Positions 57,505 through 64,000 of a stretch of DNA of 64,000 bases are shown piece after piece; position 1 is the stretch's first letter; each line of letters starts with the position of its first letter. The position numbers and the translations under genes are program-made. Source of the DNA: Streptomyces niveus (GTDB taxonomy: Bacteria; Actinomycetota; Actinomycetes; Streptomycetales; Streptomycetaceae). The stretch is from positions 6,510,001-6,574,000 of the forward strand of contig NZ_CP018047.1 of the NCBI RefSeq assembly GCF_002009175.1, in the 5' to 3' direction. The notes under the pieces are model-generated. The model saw only the letters and a list, made by a program, of their open reading frames with translations, ran no database searches and was not told where the DNA came from.

Positions 57505-58095
57505 GTGTCCCGTCAGGTGTTCCTCTACGACCCGCCGGACCGCTTCGTGGCCGGTACGGTCGGGCTGCCTGGCCGCCGTACGTTCTTCCTCCAGGCATCC
57601 GCCTCGGGCCGCGTCACCAGCGTGGCCCTGGAGAAGACCCAGGTCGCCGCGCTCGCCGAGCGGATCGATGAGCTGCTGGACGAGGTCGTGCGCCGTACCG
57701 GCGGCAACGCCCCGGTGCCCGCCGTGGCACCCACCGATGTCGCCGACGCCGCACCGCTCGACGCGCCCGTCGAGGAGGAGTTCCGGGTCGGCACCATGGC
57801 GCTGGCCTGGGACGGCGACGAACAGCGCATGATCGTCGAGGCCCAGGCCCTGGTCGAACTCGACGCGGACACCGACGAGGACCTCGCCGACGCCGAGGAA
57901 CGGCTGCTCCAGGACGAGGAGAACGGTCCGCCGATGCTCCGCGTCCGGCTGTCCGGCGCCCAGGCGAGGGCCTTCGCCAAACGTGCCCTGGACGTGGTCA
58001 ACGCAGGCCGGCCGCCGTGCCCGCTGTGCAGTCTGCCGCTCGACCCGGAGGGACACGTATGCCCGCGCCAGAACGGATACCGCCGCGACGCATGA
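57505..58095 (+). CDS. DUF3090 family protein
   Basis: A 196-residue actinobacterial protein. It begins RQVFLYDPPDRFVAGTVGLP and RTFFLQASASGRVTSVALEK. The central EEEFRVGTMALAWDGDEQRM is also typical. The end carries [20 protein letters not shown], three cysteines that may bind zinc. Function is unknown, but the gene is constantly linked with the SCO1664-family gene that overlaps it and with mshC. GTG at 57505 follows GGGAGAC. Confidence 0.92.
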   Translation: MSRQVFLYDPPDRFVAGTVGLPGRRTFFLQASASGRVTSVALEKTQVAALAERIDELLDEVVRRTGGNAPVPAVAPTDVADAAPLDAPVEEEFRVGTMALAWDGDEQRMIVEAQALVELDADTDEDLADAEERLLQDEENGPPMLRVRLSGAQARAFAKRALDVVNAGRPPCPLCSLPLDPEGHVCPRQNGYRRDA

Positions 58096-58892
58096 GCGTG
58101 ACAGCGGTCGATCTGATCACCAAGGGCGAACTGACCGTGCGGGGCCAGATCCGTGAGGCCTCCAACGCGGTTCTGTACTGCGCGGTGTCGTACGAGGGCG
58201 AGGAGGCCCTGTGCGTCTACAAGCCCGTCGCGGGGGAGCAGCCGCTCTGGGACTTCCCCGACGGGACGCTCGCCGGGCGCGAGGTGGCCGCGTACGAGAT
58301 CTCCGAGGTGACCGGCTGGGGTCTCGTACCGCCCACGGTGCTGCGTGACGGTCCGTACGGCGAGGGCATGTGCCAGCTGTGGATCGAGGCCGACGAGAGC
58401 GACACAGCGCCCCAACTCCTCGCCCTGGTCGAGGAGGAGGAGCCGGCCGACGGCTGGAAGGCGATCGGCTTCGCCGAGGTCGGCGAGGGCCGTACGGCGC
58501 TGCTGGTGCACGCCGACGACCCACGGCTGCGGCGGCTCGCCGTCCTCGACGCCGTGATCAACAACGGCGACCGCAAGGGCGGCCATCTGCTGCCCGGGGC
58601 CGGCGGCCGGCTGTACGCGATCGACCACGGCGTCACCTTCAACGTGGACGACAAACTGCGCACCCTGCTCTGGGGCTGGGCGGGGGAGCCGCTGCCCGCC
58701 GAGGCCGTGACCGTGCTGGACCGGCTGGCCGGCGAACTGGCCGAAGGGACCCCGCTCACCACCCGGTTGGCCGAATTGATCACACCGGCCGAGACGGAGG
58801 CCGTTCGGACCCGGGTCCAGGAGATGCGCCGTACGGGACTCCATCCCAAACCGTCCGGACAGTGGCCCGCCATCCCCTGGCCGCCGGTCTGA
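58059..58892 (+). CDS. SCO1664 family protein
   Basis: A 277-residue member of the SCO1664 family (TIGR03843), a distant phosphatidylinositol kinase-like/HipA-like fold. Segments such as [59 protein letters not shown] and [19 protein letters not shown] show a kinase-like lysine, N-x-D-R-K-x-x-H loop and I-D-H-G. ATG at 58059 has GGAGGG six bases before it and overlaps the DUF3090 gene by 37 bp; ATG at 58092 is the alternative. Phosphotransfer activity is plausible but unproven. Confidence 0.88.
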   Translation: MPAPERIPPRRMSVTAVDLITKGELTVRGQIREASNAVLYCAVSYEGEEALCVYKPVAGEQPLWDFPDGTLAGREVAAYEISEVTGWGLVPPTVLRDGPYGEGMCQLWIEADESDTAPQLLALVEEEEPADGWKAIGFAEVGEGRTALLVHADDPRLRRLAVLDAVINNGDRKGGHLLPGAGGRLYAIDHGVTFNVDDKLRTLLWGWAGEPLPAEAVTVLDRLAGELAEGTPLTTRLAELITPAETEAVRTRVQEMRRTGLHPKPSGQWPAIPWPPV

Positions 58893-59064
58893 GAGCGGGT
58901 ACGGCCCACGAGCGGTCCACCCCGGACGGCTCTCCCGGCACCGCTCCCCGGCCCTCGCGGGAGGCCCGCCACGCATCAACGGGCTGATGACGCAAGAGCG
59001 CCGAACCGGACAACAGCCCCGGTCCGGTTCGTATCCGGAACCAACGTCCGGTTACGCTCATGAC

Positions 59065-60294
59065 ATGCATGCCTGGCCCGCTTCCGATGTCCCCGCCCTG
59101 CCCGGCAAGGGCCGCGACCTCCGGATTCACGACACCGCGACCGGTGGTCCCGTCACCGTCGCCCCCGGCCCCGTCGCCCGTATCTATGTCTGCGGCATCA
59201 CGCCGTACGACGCGACGCACCTCGGCCACGCGGCGACCTACAACGCGTTCGACCTCGTGCAGCGCGTATGGCTCGACACCAAGCGGCAGATCCAGTACGT
59301 CCAGAACGTCACCGACATCGACGACCCGCTCCTCGAGCGGGCGGCGCGCGACGGAGAGGACTGGACCGGGCTCGCCGAGCGCGAGACGGCCCTCTTCCGC
59401 GAGGACATGACGGCGCTGCGGATGCTGCCGCCGCAGCACTACATCGGCGCGGTCGAGGCGATACCGGGCATCGTGCCGCTCGTGGAGCGGCTGTGCGACA
59501 GCGGCGCGGCGTACGTCCTGGACGGCGACGTCTACTTCTCCGTCGAGGCCGACCCGCACTTCGGCGAGGTGTCGGGGCTCGACGCCGAGACGATGCGGCT
59601 GCTCTCCGCCGAGCGCGGCGGCGACCCCGAGCGACCCGGCAAGAAGAACCCGCTCGACCCGATGCTCTGGATGGCCGCCCGTGAGGGTGAGCCGAGCTGG
59701 GACGGCGGGAGCCTCGGCCGCGGCCGGCCCGGCTGGCACATCGAGTGCGTCGCCATCGCCCTCGACCATCTCGGCATGGGCTTCGACGTCCAGGGCGGCG
59801 GCAGCGATCTGGCCTTCCCGCACCACGAGATGGGCGCCTCGCACGCGCAGGCGCTGACCGGCGAGCACCCGTTCGCGAAGGCGTACGTGCACGCCGGGAT
59901 GGTCGGGCTCGACGGCGCGAAGATGTCCAAGTCCAAGGGCAATCTGGTCTTCGTCTCGACCCTGCGCCGCGACGGCGTGGACCCGGCCGCCATCCGGCTC
60001 TCGCTGCTCGCGCACCACTACCGCGCGGACTGGGAGTGGACGGACCAGGTCCTCGAGACCGCGGTGGCGCGGCTGGAGCGCTGGCGTGCCGCCGTGTCCC
60101 GGCCCGACGGCCCGTCGGCCGCGAGCCTGGTGGAAGAGGTGCGTGAGGCGCTGTCGGACGATCTGGACGCCCCGGCGGCGCTGGCGGCTGTCGACCGCTG
60201 GGCCGCGCTTCAGGAAGCCACGGGCGGTACGGACGAAGGGGCGCCCGGAGTGGTGTCCCGCACGGTCGACGCGCTGCTGGGCGTCGCGCTGTAG
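59065..60294 (+). CDS. mshC: Cysteine:1D-myo-inosityl 2-amino-2-deoxy-alpha-D-glucopyranoside ligase MshC
   Basis: A 409-residue mycothiol biosynthesis enzyme related to cysteinyl-tRNA synthetase. It ligates cysteine to GlcN-Ins using ATP. The HIGH-like motif is [20 protein letters not shown] and the KMSKS motif is [13 protein letters not shown]. Zinc and cysteine site residues lie in YVCGITPYD and [14 protein letters not shown] with [13 protein letters not shown] at 59065 (MHAWPASDV) matches the family start. Mycothiol is the thiol used by the formaldehyde dehydrogenase at 44106. Confidence 0.97.
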   Translation: MHAWPASDVPALPGKGRDLRIHDTATGGPVTVAPGPVARIYVCGITPYDATHLGHAATYNAFDLVQRVWLDTKRQIQYVQNVTDIDDPLLERAARDGEDWTGLAERETALFREDMTALRMLPPQHYIGAVEAIPGIVPLVERLCDSGAAYVLDGDVYFSVEADPHFGEVSGLDAETMRLLSAERGGDPERPGKKNPLDPMLWMAAREGEPSWDGGSLGRGRPGWHIECVAIALDHLGMGFDVQGGGSDLAFPHHEMGASHAQALTGEHPFAKAYVHAGMVGLDGAKMSKSKGNLVFVSTLRRDGVDPAAIRLSLLAHHYRADWEWTDQVLETAVARLERWRAAVSRPDGPSAASLVEEVREALSDDLDAPAALAAVDRWAALQEATGGTDEGAPGVVSRTVDALLGVAL

Positions 60295-60311
60295 TCGGGT
60301 GACGGATCGGT

Positions 60312-60387
60312 CCACCGGGTCTGCCCGGTGGCGGGTCCGTCCTCGGTCGCCGGACGGGCCGCGAACGCGGTCCGCCCGGCGACCGAG
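60312..60387 (+). terminator. Two consecutive hairpins after mshC
   Basis: The first is CCACCGGG-TCTG-CCCGGTGG at 60312-60331. The second has 21-base arms at 60342-60362 and 60367-60387 (starting CTCGGTCGCCGG, ending CCGGCGACCGAG) with two mismatches and a GAAC loop. They lie between the convergent mshC and PAC2 genes and probably end both transcripts. Confidence 0.8.
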
Positions 60388-60492
60388 CAGAAGCTCGACC
60401 CAGCAGAAGCGCGACCGAGCACATGGCTGAGGCAGGCGCGGCCCGCCCCCCGGAGCGACCCGGTGGCCGGTCGCCCGGCCACCGCGTCGCGC

Positions 60493-61590
60493 TCAGTCGT
60501 CCGAGGAATCCTCGTCGTCCCCCGAGCCGGCGTCCGGCCCCGGCTTCTTCTCCGGCCCGGCGTCCGGTCCCGGCTTCTCGTCCGGCCCCGCACCCGGCCC
60601 CGTGTCGGGCTCGGTGCCCGAATCCGGTCCCGGCCCCGGCCGAGATGACCGCGGCGGTCTGCCGCGCCCCGGGCCCGACGTGTCGCGCAGATACGTCCCC
60701 GAACCCTCGCCGGTCTCCGTCGCGTGCCCGCCCGGCGCCTGGCCGGGACCGCCGTCACGCCGGCGCAGATACCGCTCGAACTCCCGCGCGATGGCCTCGC
60801 CCGACGCCTCCGGCAGCTCCGCGGTGTCCCGCGCCTCCTCCAGCGACTGGACGTACTCCGCCACCTCGCTGTCCTCGGCGGCCAGTTGGTCCACCCCGAG
60901 CTGCCACGCCCGCGCGTCCTCCGCCAGTTCGCCCAGCGGGATCCGCAGCCCGATCAGATCCTCAAGCCGGTTCAGCAGGGCCAGCGTCGCCTTCGGGTTG
61001 GGCGGCTGCGAGACGTAGTGCGGTACGGCGGCCCACAGGCTCACCGCGGGCACGCCCGCGTGCGTGCACGCCTCCTGGAGGATGCCGACGATGCCGGTCG
61101 GGCCCTCGTACCGCGTCTCCTCCAGGTCCATCGTCCTGGCCAGGTCCGCGTCCGAGGTCACGCCGCTGACCGGCACCGGACGGGTGTGCGGGGTGTCGCC
61201 GAGCAGCGCGCCCAGGATCACCACCATCTCCACGCCCAGCTCATGGGCGAAGCCCAGGATCTCGTTGCAGAAGGAGCGCCAGCGCATGGACGGTTCGATG
61301 CCGCGGACCAGTACCAGGTCACGGGGTTTCTCCCCGCCGACCCGGACCACGGAGAGCCGGGTCGTGGGCCAGACGATCTTCCGTACGCCGCCGTCCAGCC
61401 AGACCGTCGGCCGGTTGACCTGGAAGTCGTAGTAGTCCTCGGCGTCCAGCGCCGCGAACACCTCGCCCTTCCACTCCCGGTCCAGATGCCCGACCGCCGT
61501 GGAAGCGGCGTCGCCTGCGTCGTTCCAGCCCTCGAACGCGGCCACCATGACCGGGTCGATCAGCTCGGGTACCCCCTCGAGCTCGATCAC
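60493..61590 (-). CDS. PAC2 family protein
   Basis: A 365-residue relative of proteasome assembly chaperone 2. Conserved segments are PVMVAAFEGWNDAGDAASTA, RDLVLVRGIEPSMRWRSFC, VVILGALLGDTPHTRPVPV and VSLWAAVPHYVSQPPNPKAT. The last 70 residues are a Pro/Gly/Asp-rich disordered tail with repeated EKKPGPDAGP-type units. GTG at 61590 has GGAAGGAGG at good spacing. Actinobacteria have proteasomes, but a chaperone role for bacterial PAC2 proteins is only assumed. Confidence 0.9.
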   Translation of the reverse strand: MIELEGVPELIDPVMVAAFEGWNDAGDAASTAVGHLDREWKGEVFAALDAEDYYDFQVNRPTVWLDGGVRKIVWPTTRLSVVRVGGEKPRDLVLVRGIEPSMRWRSFCNEILGFAHELGVEMVVILGALLGDTPHTRPVPVSGVTSDADLARTMDLEETRYEGPTGIVGILQEACTHAGVPAVSLWAAVPHYVSQPPNPKATLALLNRLEDLIGLRIPLGELAEDARAWQLGVDQLAAEDSEVAEYVQSLEEARDTAELPEASGEAIAREFERYLRRRDGGPGQAPGGHATETGEGSGTYLRDTSGPGRGRPPRSSRPGPGPDSGTEPDTGPGAGPDEKPGPDAGPEKKPGPDAGSGDDEDSSDD

Positions 61591-61772
61591 CCAGGCCTCC
61601 TTCCGAAGTCTTCTCGTGAACGTACGGACCAACCTTACGGCTTATCAGCCACCCGTCCGCAGCCCCCGTGCACGCGCGGGTGAACTTCCGCGTCGCTGGG
61701 CATTGCTGGGGGTGCCGACGCAACGAATCGGAGAATTCATCCGAGCTGTGACCGTAAATTTCGTTCCACCCC

Positions 61773-61802
61773 TGGACGTTTACCCGTCAACGACGCTATA
61801 CA
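61773..61802 (+). promoter_or_regulatory. Promoter of the L-fuconate genes
   Basis: Minus-35 TGGACG (61773-61778) and minus-10 TATACA (61797-61802), 18 bp apart. The inverted repeat at 61800-61827 overlaps the minus-10 end, so the operator lies over the transcription start. Confidence 0.5.
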
Positions 61803-61827
61803 TCGGATGACCGAAGAGGTCCGATGT
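61800..61827. promoter_or_regulatory. Inverted repeat operator before the L-fuconate genes
   Basis: ACATCGGA and TCCGATGT are perfect eight-base arms with a 12-base spacer. The left half alone, ACATC-G-GATGA, is also nearly symmetric, a form seen for GntR-type regulators of sugar-acid genes. The dehydratase starts at 61847. Confidence 0.6.
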
Positions 61828-61846
61828 TCTTCTCAGGGGGCGTGCA

Positions 61847-63166
61847 GTGAGTCAGACCGTCACAGAGTTCGGGGTACACGACATCCGCTTCCCGACCTCG
61901 GAACAGCTCGACGGCTCGGACGCCATGAACCCGGACCCCGACTACTCGGCCGCGTACGTGGTGCTGCGCACCGACGACGGCGCCGAGGGCCACGGGTTCT
62001 GCTTCACCATCGGCCGGGGCAACGACGTACTCGCAGCGGCCATCGAGGCCCTGCGCCCGTACGTGATCGGCCGCCCGGCACCGCGTACCGCCGCCGATCT
62101 CGCCGCGCTCCACATCGAGCTCACCCACGACTCGCAGCTGCGCTGGCTCGGTCCGGAGAAGGGGGTCATGCACATGGCCGCGGGCGCGGTCATCAACGCG
62201 GCCTGGGATCTCGCGGCCAGGACGGCGGGCCTGCCCGTCTGGGAGTTCCTGGCCGCCATGACGCCCGAGGAACTCGTCTCACTCGTCGACTTCCGTTATC
62301 TCACCGACGCCCTCACCCCGGCCGAGGCGCTGGAGATCCTGCGCGCCGCCGAACCCGGCCGCGCCGAACGCGCCGCCAGACTCCGCGCCGAGGGCTACCC
62401 CGCGTACACCACGTCACCGGGCTGGCTCGGCTACTCCGACACCAAACTCGTCACCCTCGCCGAACAGGCCGTCGCCGACGGCTTCGAGCAGATCAAGCTC
62501 AAGGTGGGCGGCGACCTGGACGACGACGTACGGCGCATGAAGCTGGCCCGCGCCGCGGTCGGCCCCGACATCCGTATCGCCGTCGACGCCAACCAGCGCT
62601 GGGACGTGCCCGACGCGATCCGCTGGATGACCGCGCTGGCCCCGCACGAACCCCACTGGATCGAGGAGCCCACCAGCCCCGACGACATCCTCGGCCACGC
62701 CGCCGTCCGGGCCGGACAGCCCGTCAAGGTCGCCACCGGCGAACACGGCGCCAACCGCGTCCTGTTCAAGCAACTGCTCCAGGCGGACGCCGTCGACTTC
62801 GTCCAGATCGACGCGGCACGCGTCGCCGGCGTCAACGAGAACCTGGCGATCCTGCTCCTTGCCGCGAAGTACGGCAAACCGGTCTGCCCGCACGCCGGCG
62901 GAGTCGGCCTGTGCGAACTGGTCCAGCATCTGGCGATGTTCGACTACGTTGCCGTCTCGGGCACGTGGGACGACCGCGTGATCGAGTACGTCGACCACCT
63001 CCACGAGCACTTCACCGACCCGGTGGTGATCGACTCCGGCCGCTACGTCGCACCGGACGCACCGGGCTTCTCCGCGCGGATGCGCCCCGAGTCGATCGCC
63101 GCGCACCGCTACCCCGAAGGGCCCGTCTGGCAGGCCCGCCGCACCACCGAGGAGGTCAACTCATGA
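61847..63166 (+). CDS. fucD: L-fuconate dehydratase (enolase superfamily)
   Basis: A 439-residue enzyme that removes water from L-fuconate to give 2-keto-3-deoxy-L-fuconate. The catalytic K-x-K is in [15 protein letters not shown]. Metal ligands lie in [24 protein letters not shown] and [10 protein letters not shown], and the C-terminal His is in [16 protein letters not shown]. The start region with [19 protein letters not shown] and [15 protein letters not shown] is characteristic of L-fuconate dehydratases (ENOSF1/FucD). GTG at 61847 follows AGGGGG. It is coupled by ATGA to an SDR gene. Confidence 0.92.
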   Translation: MSQTVTEFGVHDIRFPTSEQLDGSDAMNPDPDYSAAYVVLRTDDGAEGHGFCFTIGRGNDVLAAAIEALRPYVIGRPAPRTAADLAALHIELTHDSQLRWLGPEKGVMHMAAGAVINAAWDLAARTAGLPVWEFLAAMTPEELVSLVDFRYLTDALTPAEALEILRAAEPGRAERAARLRAEGYPAYTTSPGWLGYSDTKLVTLAEQAVADGFEQIKLKVGGDLDDDVRRMKLARAAVGPDIRIAVDANQRWDVPDAIRWMTALAPHEPHWIEEPTSPDDILGHAAVRAGQPVKVATGEHGANRVLFKQLLQADAVDFVQIDAARVAGVNENLAILLLAAKYGKPVCPHAGGVGLCELVQHLAMFDYVAVSGTWDDRVIEYVDHLHEHFTDPVVIDSGRYVAPDAPGFSARMRPESIAAHRYPEGPVWQARRTTEEVNS

Positions 63167-63966
63167 CGGCAGCACACGGCACAGGCGACTTCACGGGCCT
63201 GGGAGCCCTCGTCACCGGCGGCGCCTCCGGCATCGGCGCGGCCGTCGCGACCCTGCTGCTGGCGCGCGGCGCGCAGGTGGCCGTACTCGACCGTGACACC
63301 GCGTCCGCCCCGGCGGGCACCCTGGCACTCAAGGCCGACGTCACGGACGACGACGCCGTCCGCGCGGCGGTCGACGCCGCCGCCGCCGAGTTCGGGGCCC
63401 TGCACACCGTCGTCTCCAACGCCGGGATCGGCGCCATCGGCACCGTCACCGACAACGACGACGCCGAATGGCTGCGGGTCATCGACATCAACGTCCTCGG
63501 CATGGTCCGCACCGCACGCCACGCGCTGCCCCATCTGCGGCGCGCCGCCGCCGACCGGCCCGGCCACGTCTCGATCACCCAGACCTGCTCCATCGCCGCC
63601 ACGGCGGGGCTCCCGCAACGCGCCCTGTACAGCGCGAGCAAGGGCGCCGTGTACTCGCTGACCCTCGCGATGGCCGCCGATCACGTCCGTGAGGGCATCC
63701 GCGTCAACTGCGTCAACCCCGGTACCGCGGACACCCCCTGGGTCGGCCGCCTGCTCGACCAGGCATCCGATCCGGCGGCCGAACGCGCCGCCCTCGAAGC
63801 ACGCCAGCCCACGGGACGACTGGTCGGTGCGGACGAGGTCGCCGCCGCGGTCGTCTACCTCGCAAGCCCCGCCGCGGCCGCCGTAACGGGCACGGCGGTC
63901 GCGGTCGACGGCGGAATGCAGGGACTTCGCCTGCGCCCCGCCACCCCCTCAGGGGCTGTCGGATGA
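63163..63966 (+). CDS. SDR oxidoreductase, probable 2-keto-3-deoxy-L-fuconate or L-fucose dehydrogenase
   Basis: A 267-residue classical SDR. The cofactor site is [18 protein letters not shown], the N-A-G is [11 protein letters not shown], and the catalytic S-Y-K is in [12 protein letters not shown] and ALYSASKGA. It ends with [17 protein letters not shown]. The ATG overlaps the stop of the fuconate dehydratase gene by four bases. In the known non-phosphorylated fucose pathway the next step after the dehydratase is oxidation of 2-keto-3-deoxy-L-fuconate by an SDR, which fits. L-fucose dehydrogenase is the alternative. Confidence 0.88.
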   Translation: MTAAHGTGDFTGLGALVTGGASGIGAAVATLLLARGAQVAVLDRDTASAPAGTLALKADVTDDDAVRAAVDAAAAEFGALHTVVSNAGIGAIGTVTDNDDAEWLRVIDINVLGMVRTARHALPHLRRAAADRPGHVSITQTCSIAATAGLPQRALYSASKGAVYSLTLAMAADHVREGIRVNCVNPGTADTPWVGRLLDQASDPAAERAALEARQPTGRLVGADEVAAAVVYLASPAAAAVTGTAVAVDGGMQGLRLRPATPSGAVG

Positions 63967-64000
63967 CCTCTGATCGGGCGTTCACGCCCTGGTGCGCACG

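Noticed and set aside
1..64000. CRISPR arrays, insertion sequences, prophage or attachment sites
   Set aside because: No regularly spaced repeats, transposase, integrase or phage structural genes were found. The single tRNA-Leu gene shows no adjacent integrase or duplicated 3' end.

Overview
The window is high-GC (roughly 70 percent or more) actinobacterial chromosome, almost certainly Streptomyces. The evidence is two adjacent chaplin genes, the mycothiol ligase gene mshC, a mycothiol-type formaldehyde dehydrogenase, SoxR, a DUF3090 / SCO1664-family pair, GTG starts, and many four-base start/stop overlaps. Gene content and order (SGNH lipase, hmgA, citrate transporter, soxR, gluconate genes, chpH-chpC, mshC) resemble, from memory, the SCO1660-SCO1725 region of S. 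coelicolor. This looks like conserved core chromosome: no prophage, insertion sequence, CRISPR array or recognisable antibiotic cluster was seen.

Layout. 1-2818: the 5' end of an acetyltransferase gene, a small GntR regulator, and a MarR-ATPase-permease operon. 2918-7104: a leftward operon of two GT2 glycosyltransferases, a polysaccharide deacetylase and an AAA ATPase. 7616-8954: a secreted SGNH lipase and a small basic protein. 9188-11741: a drug-type ABC exporter divergent from a TetR regulator, with two near-identical palindromic operators. 11776-15138: hmgA, a GntR regulator and a lone type ISP C-terminal-domain protein. 15373-20559: a molybdopterin oxidoreductase, a metal-citrate transporter and an MFS protein. 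20783-24777: an orphan sugar-type ABC ATPase and an aldehyde/alcohol dehydrogenase pair. 24784-29142: an EamA transporter, three regulators, a MaoC hydratase and soxR.

30453-34378 is the most interesting metabolic block: SDR, a remnant of an acyl-CoA ligase gene, TetR, acyl-CoA dehydrogenase and an APH-type phosphotransferase, bracketed by two similar operators. The parts match the kinase plus dehydrogenase scheme known for 4-hydroxyacyl-CoA (levulinate-type) catabolism, but with the ligase gutted. Just upstream lies a collapsed pseudogene resembling NamZ/DUF1343.

34480-43202 holds a histidine-rich duplicated protein, an unknown protein, a DUF202 pair, a NUDIX hydrolase, an FAD dehydrogenase, an ASCH protein, a sulfite-oxidase-like protein with a cytochrome b, and gluconate genes whose regulator follows at 43334. 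44106-45958 holds the mycothiol formaldehyde-detoxification pair and tRNA-Leu(GAG). 46086-53258 has an M20 peptidase, chpH, chpC, a DUF5703 protein and a large RecD-like protein with degenerate ATPase motifs. 53409-60294 runs from an F420-type oxidoreductase behind a perfect palindrome, through a ferritin-like protein and CorA, to a four-gene run ending in mshC. 60493-63966 holds a PAC2 protein and an L-fuconate catabolic pair.

Functions are read from motifs and remembered families; no database search was run. The strongest unusual signals are the gutted 4-hydroxyacid-type module, the RecD-like protein lacking its Walker residues, the isolated type ISP domain, and several well-formed operators whose regulators can be guessed from position.
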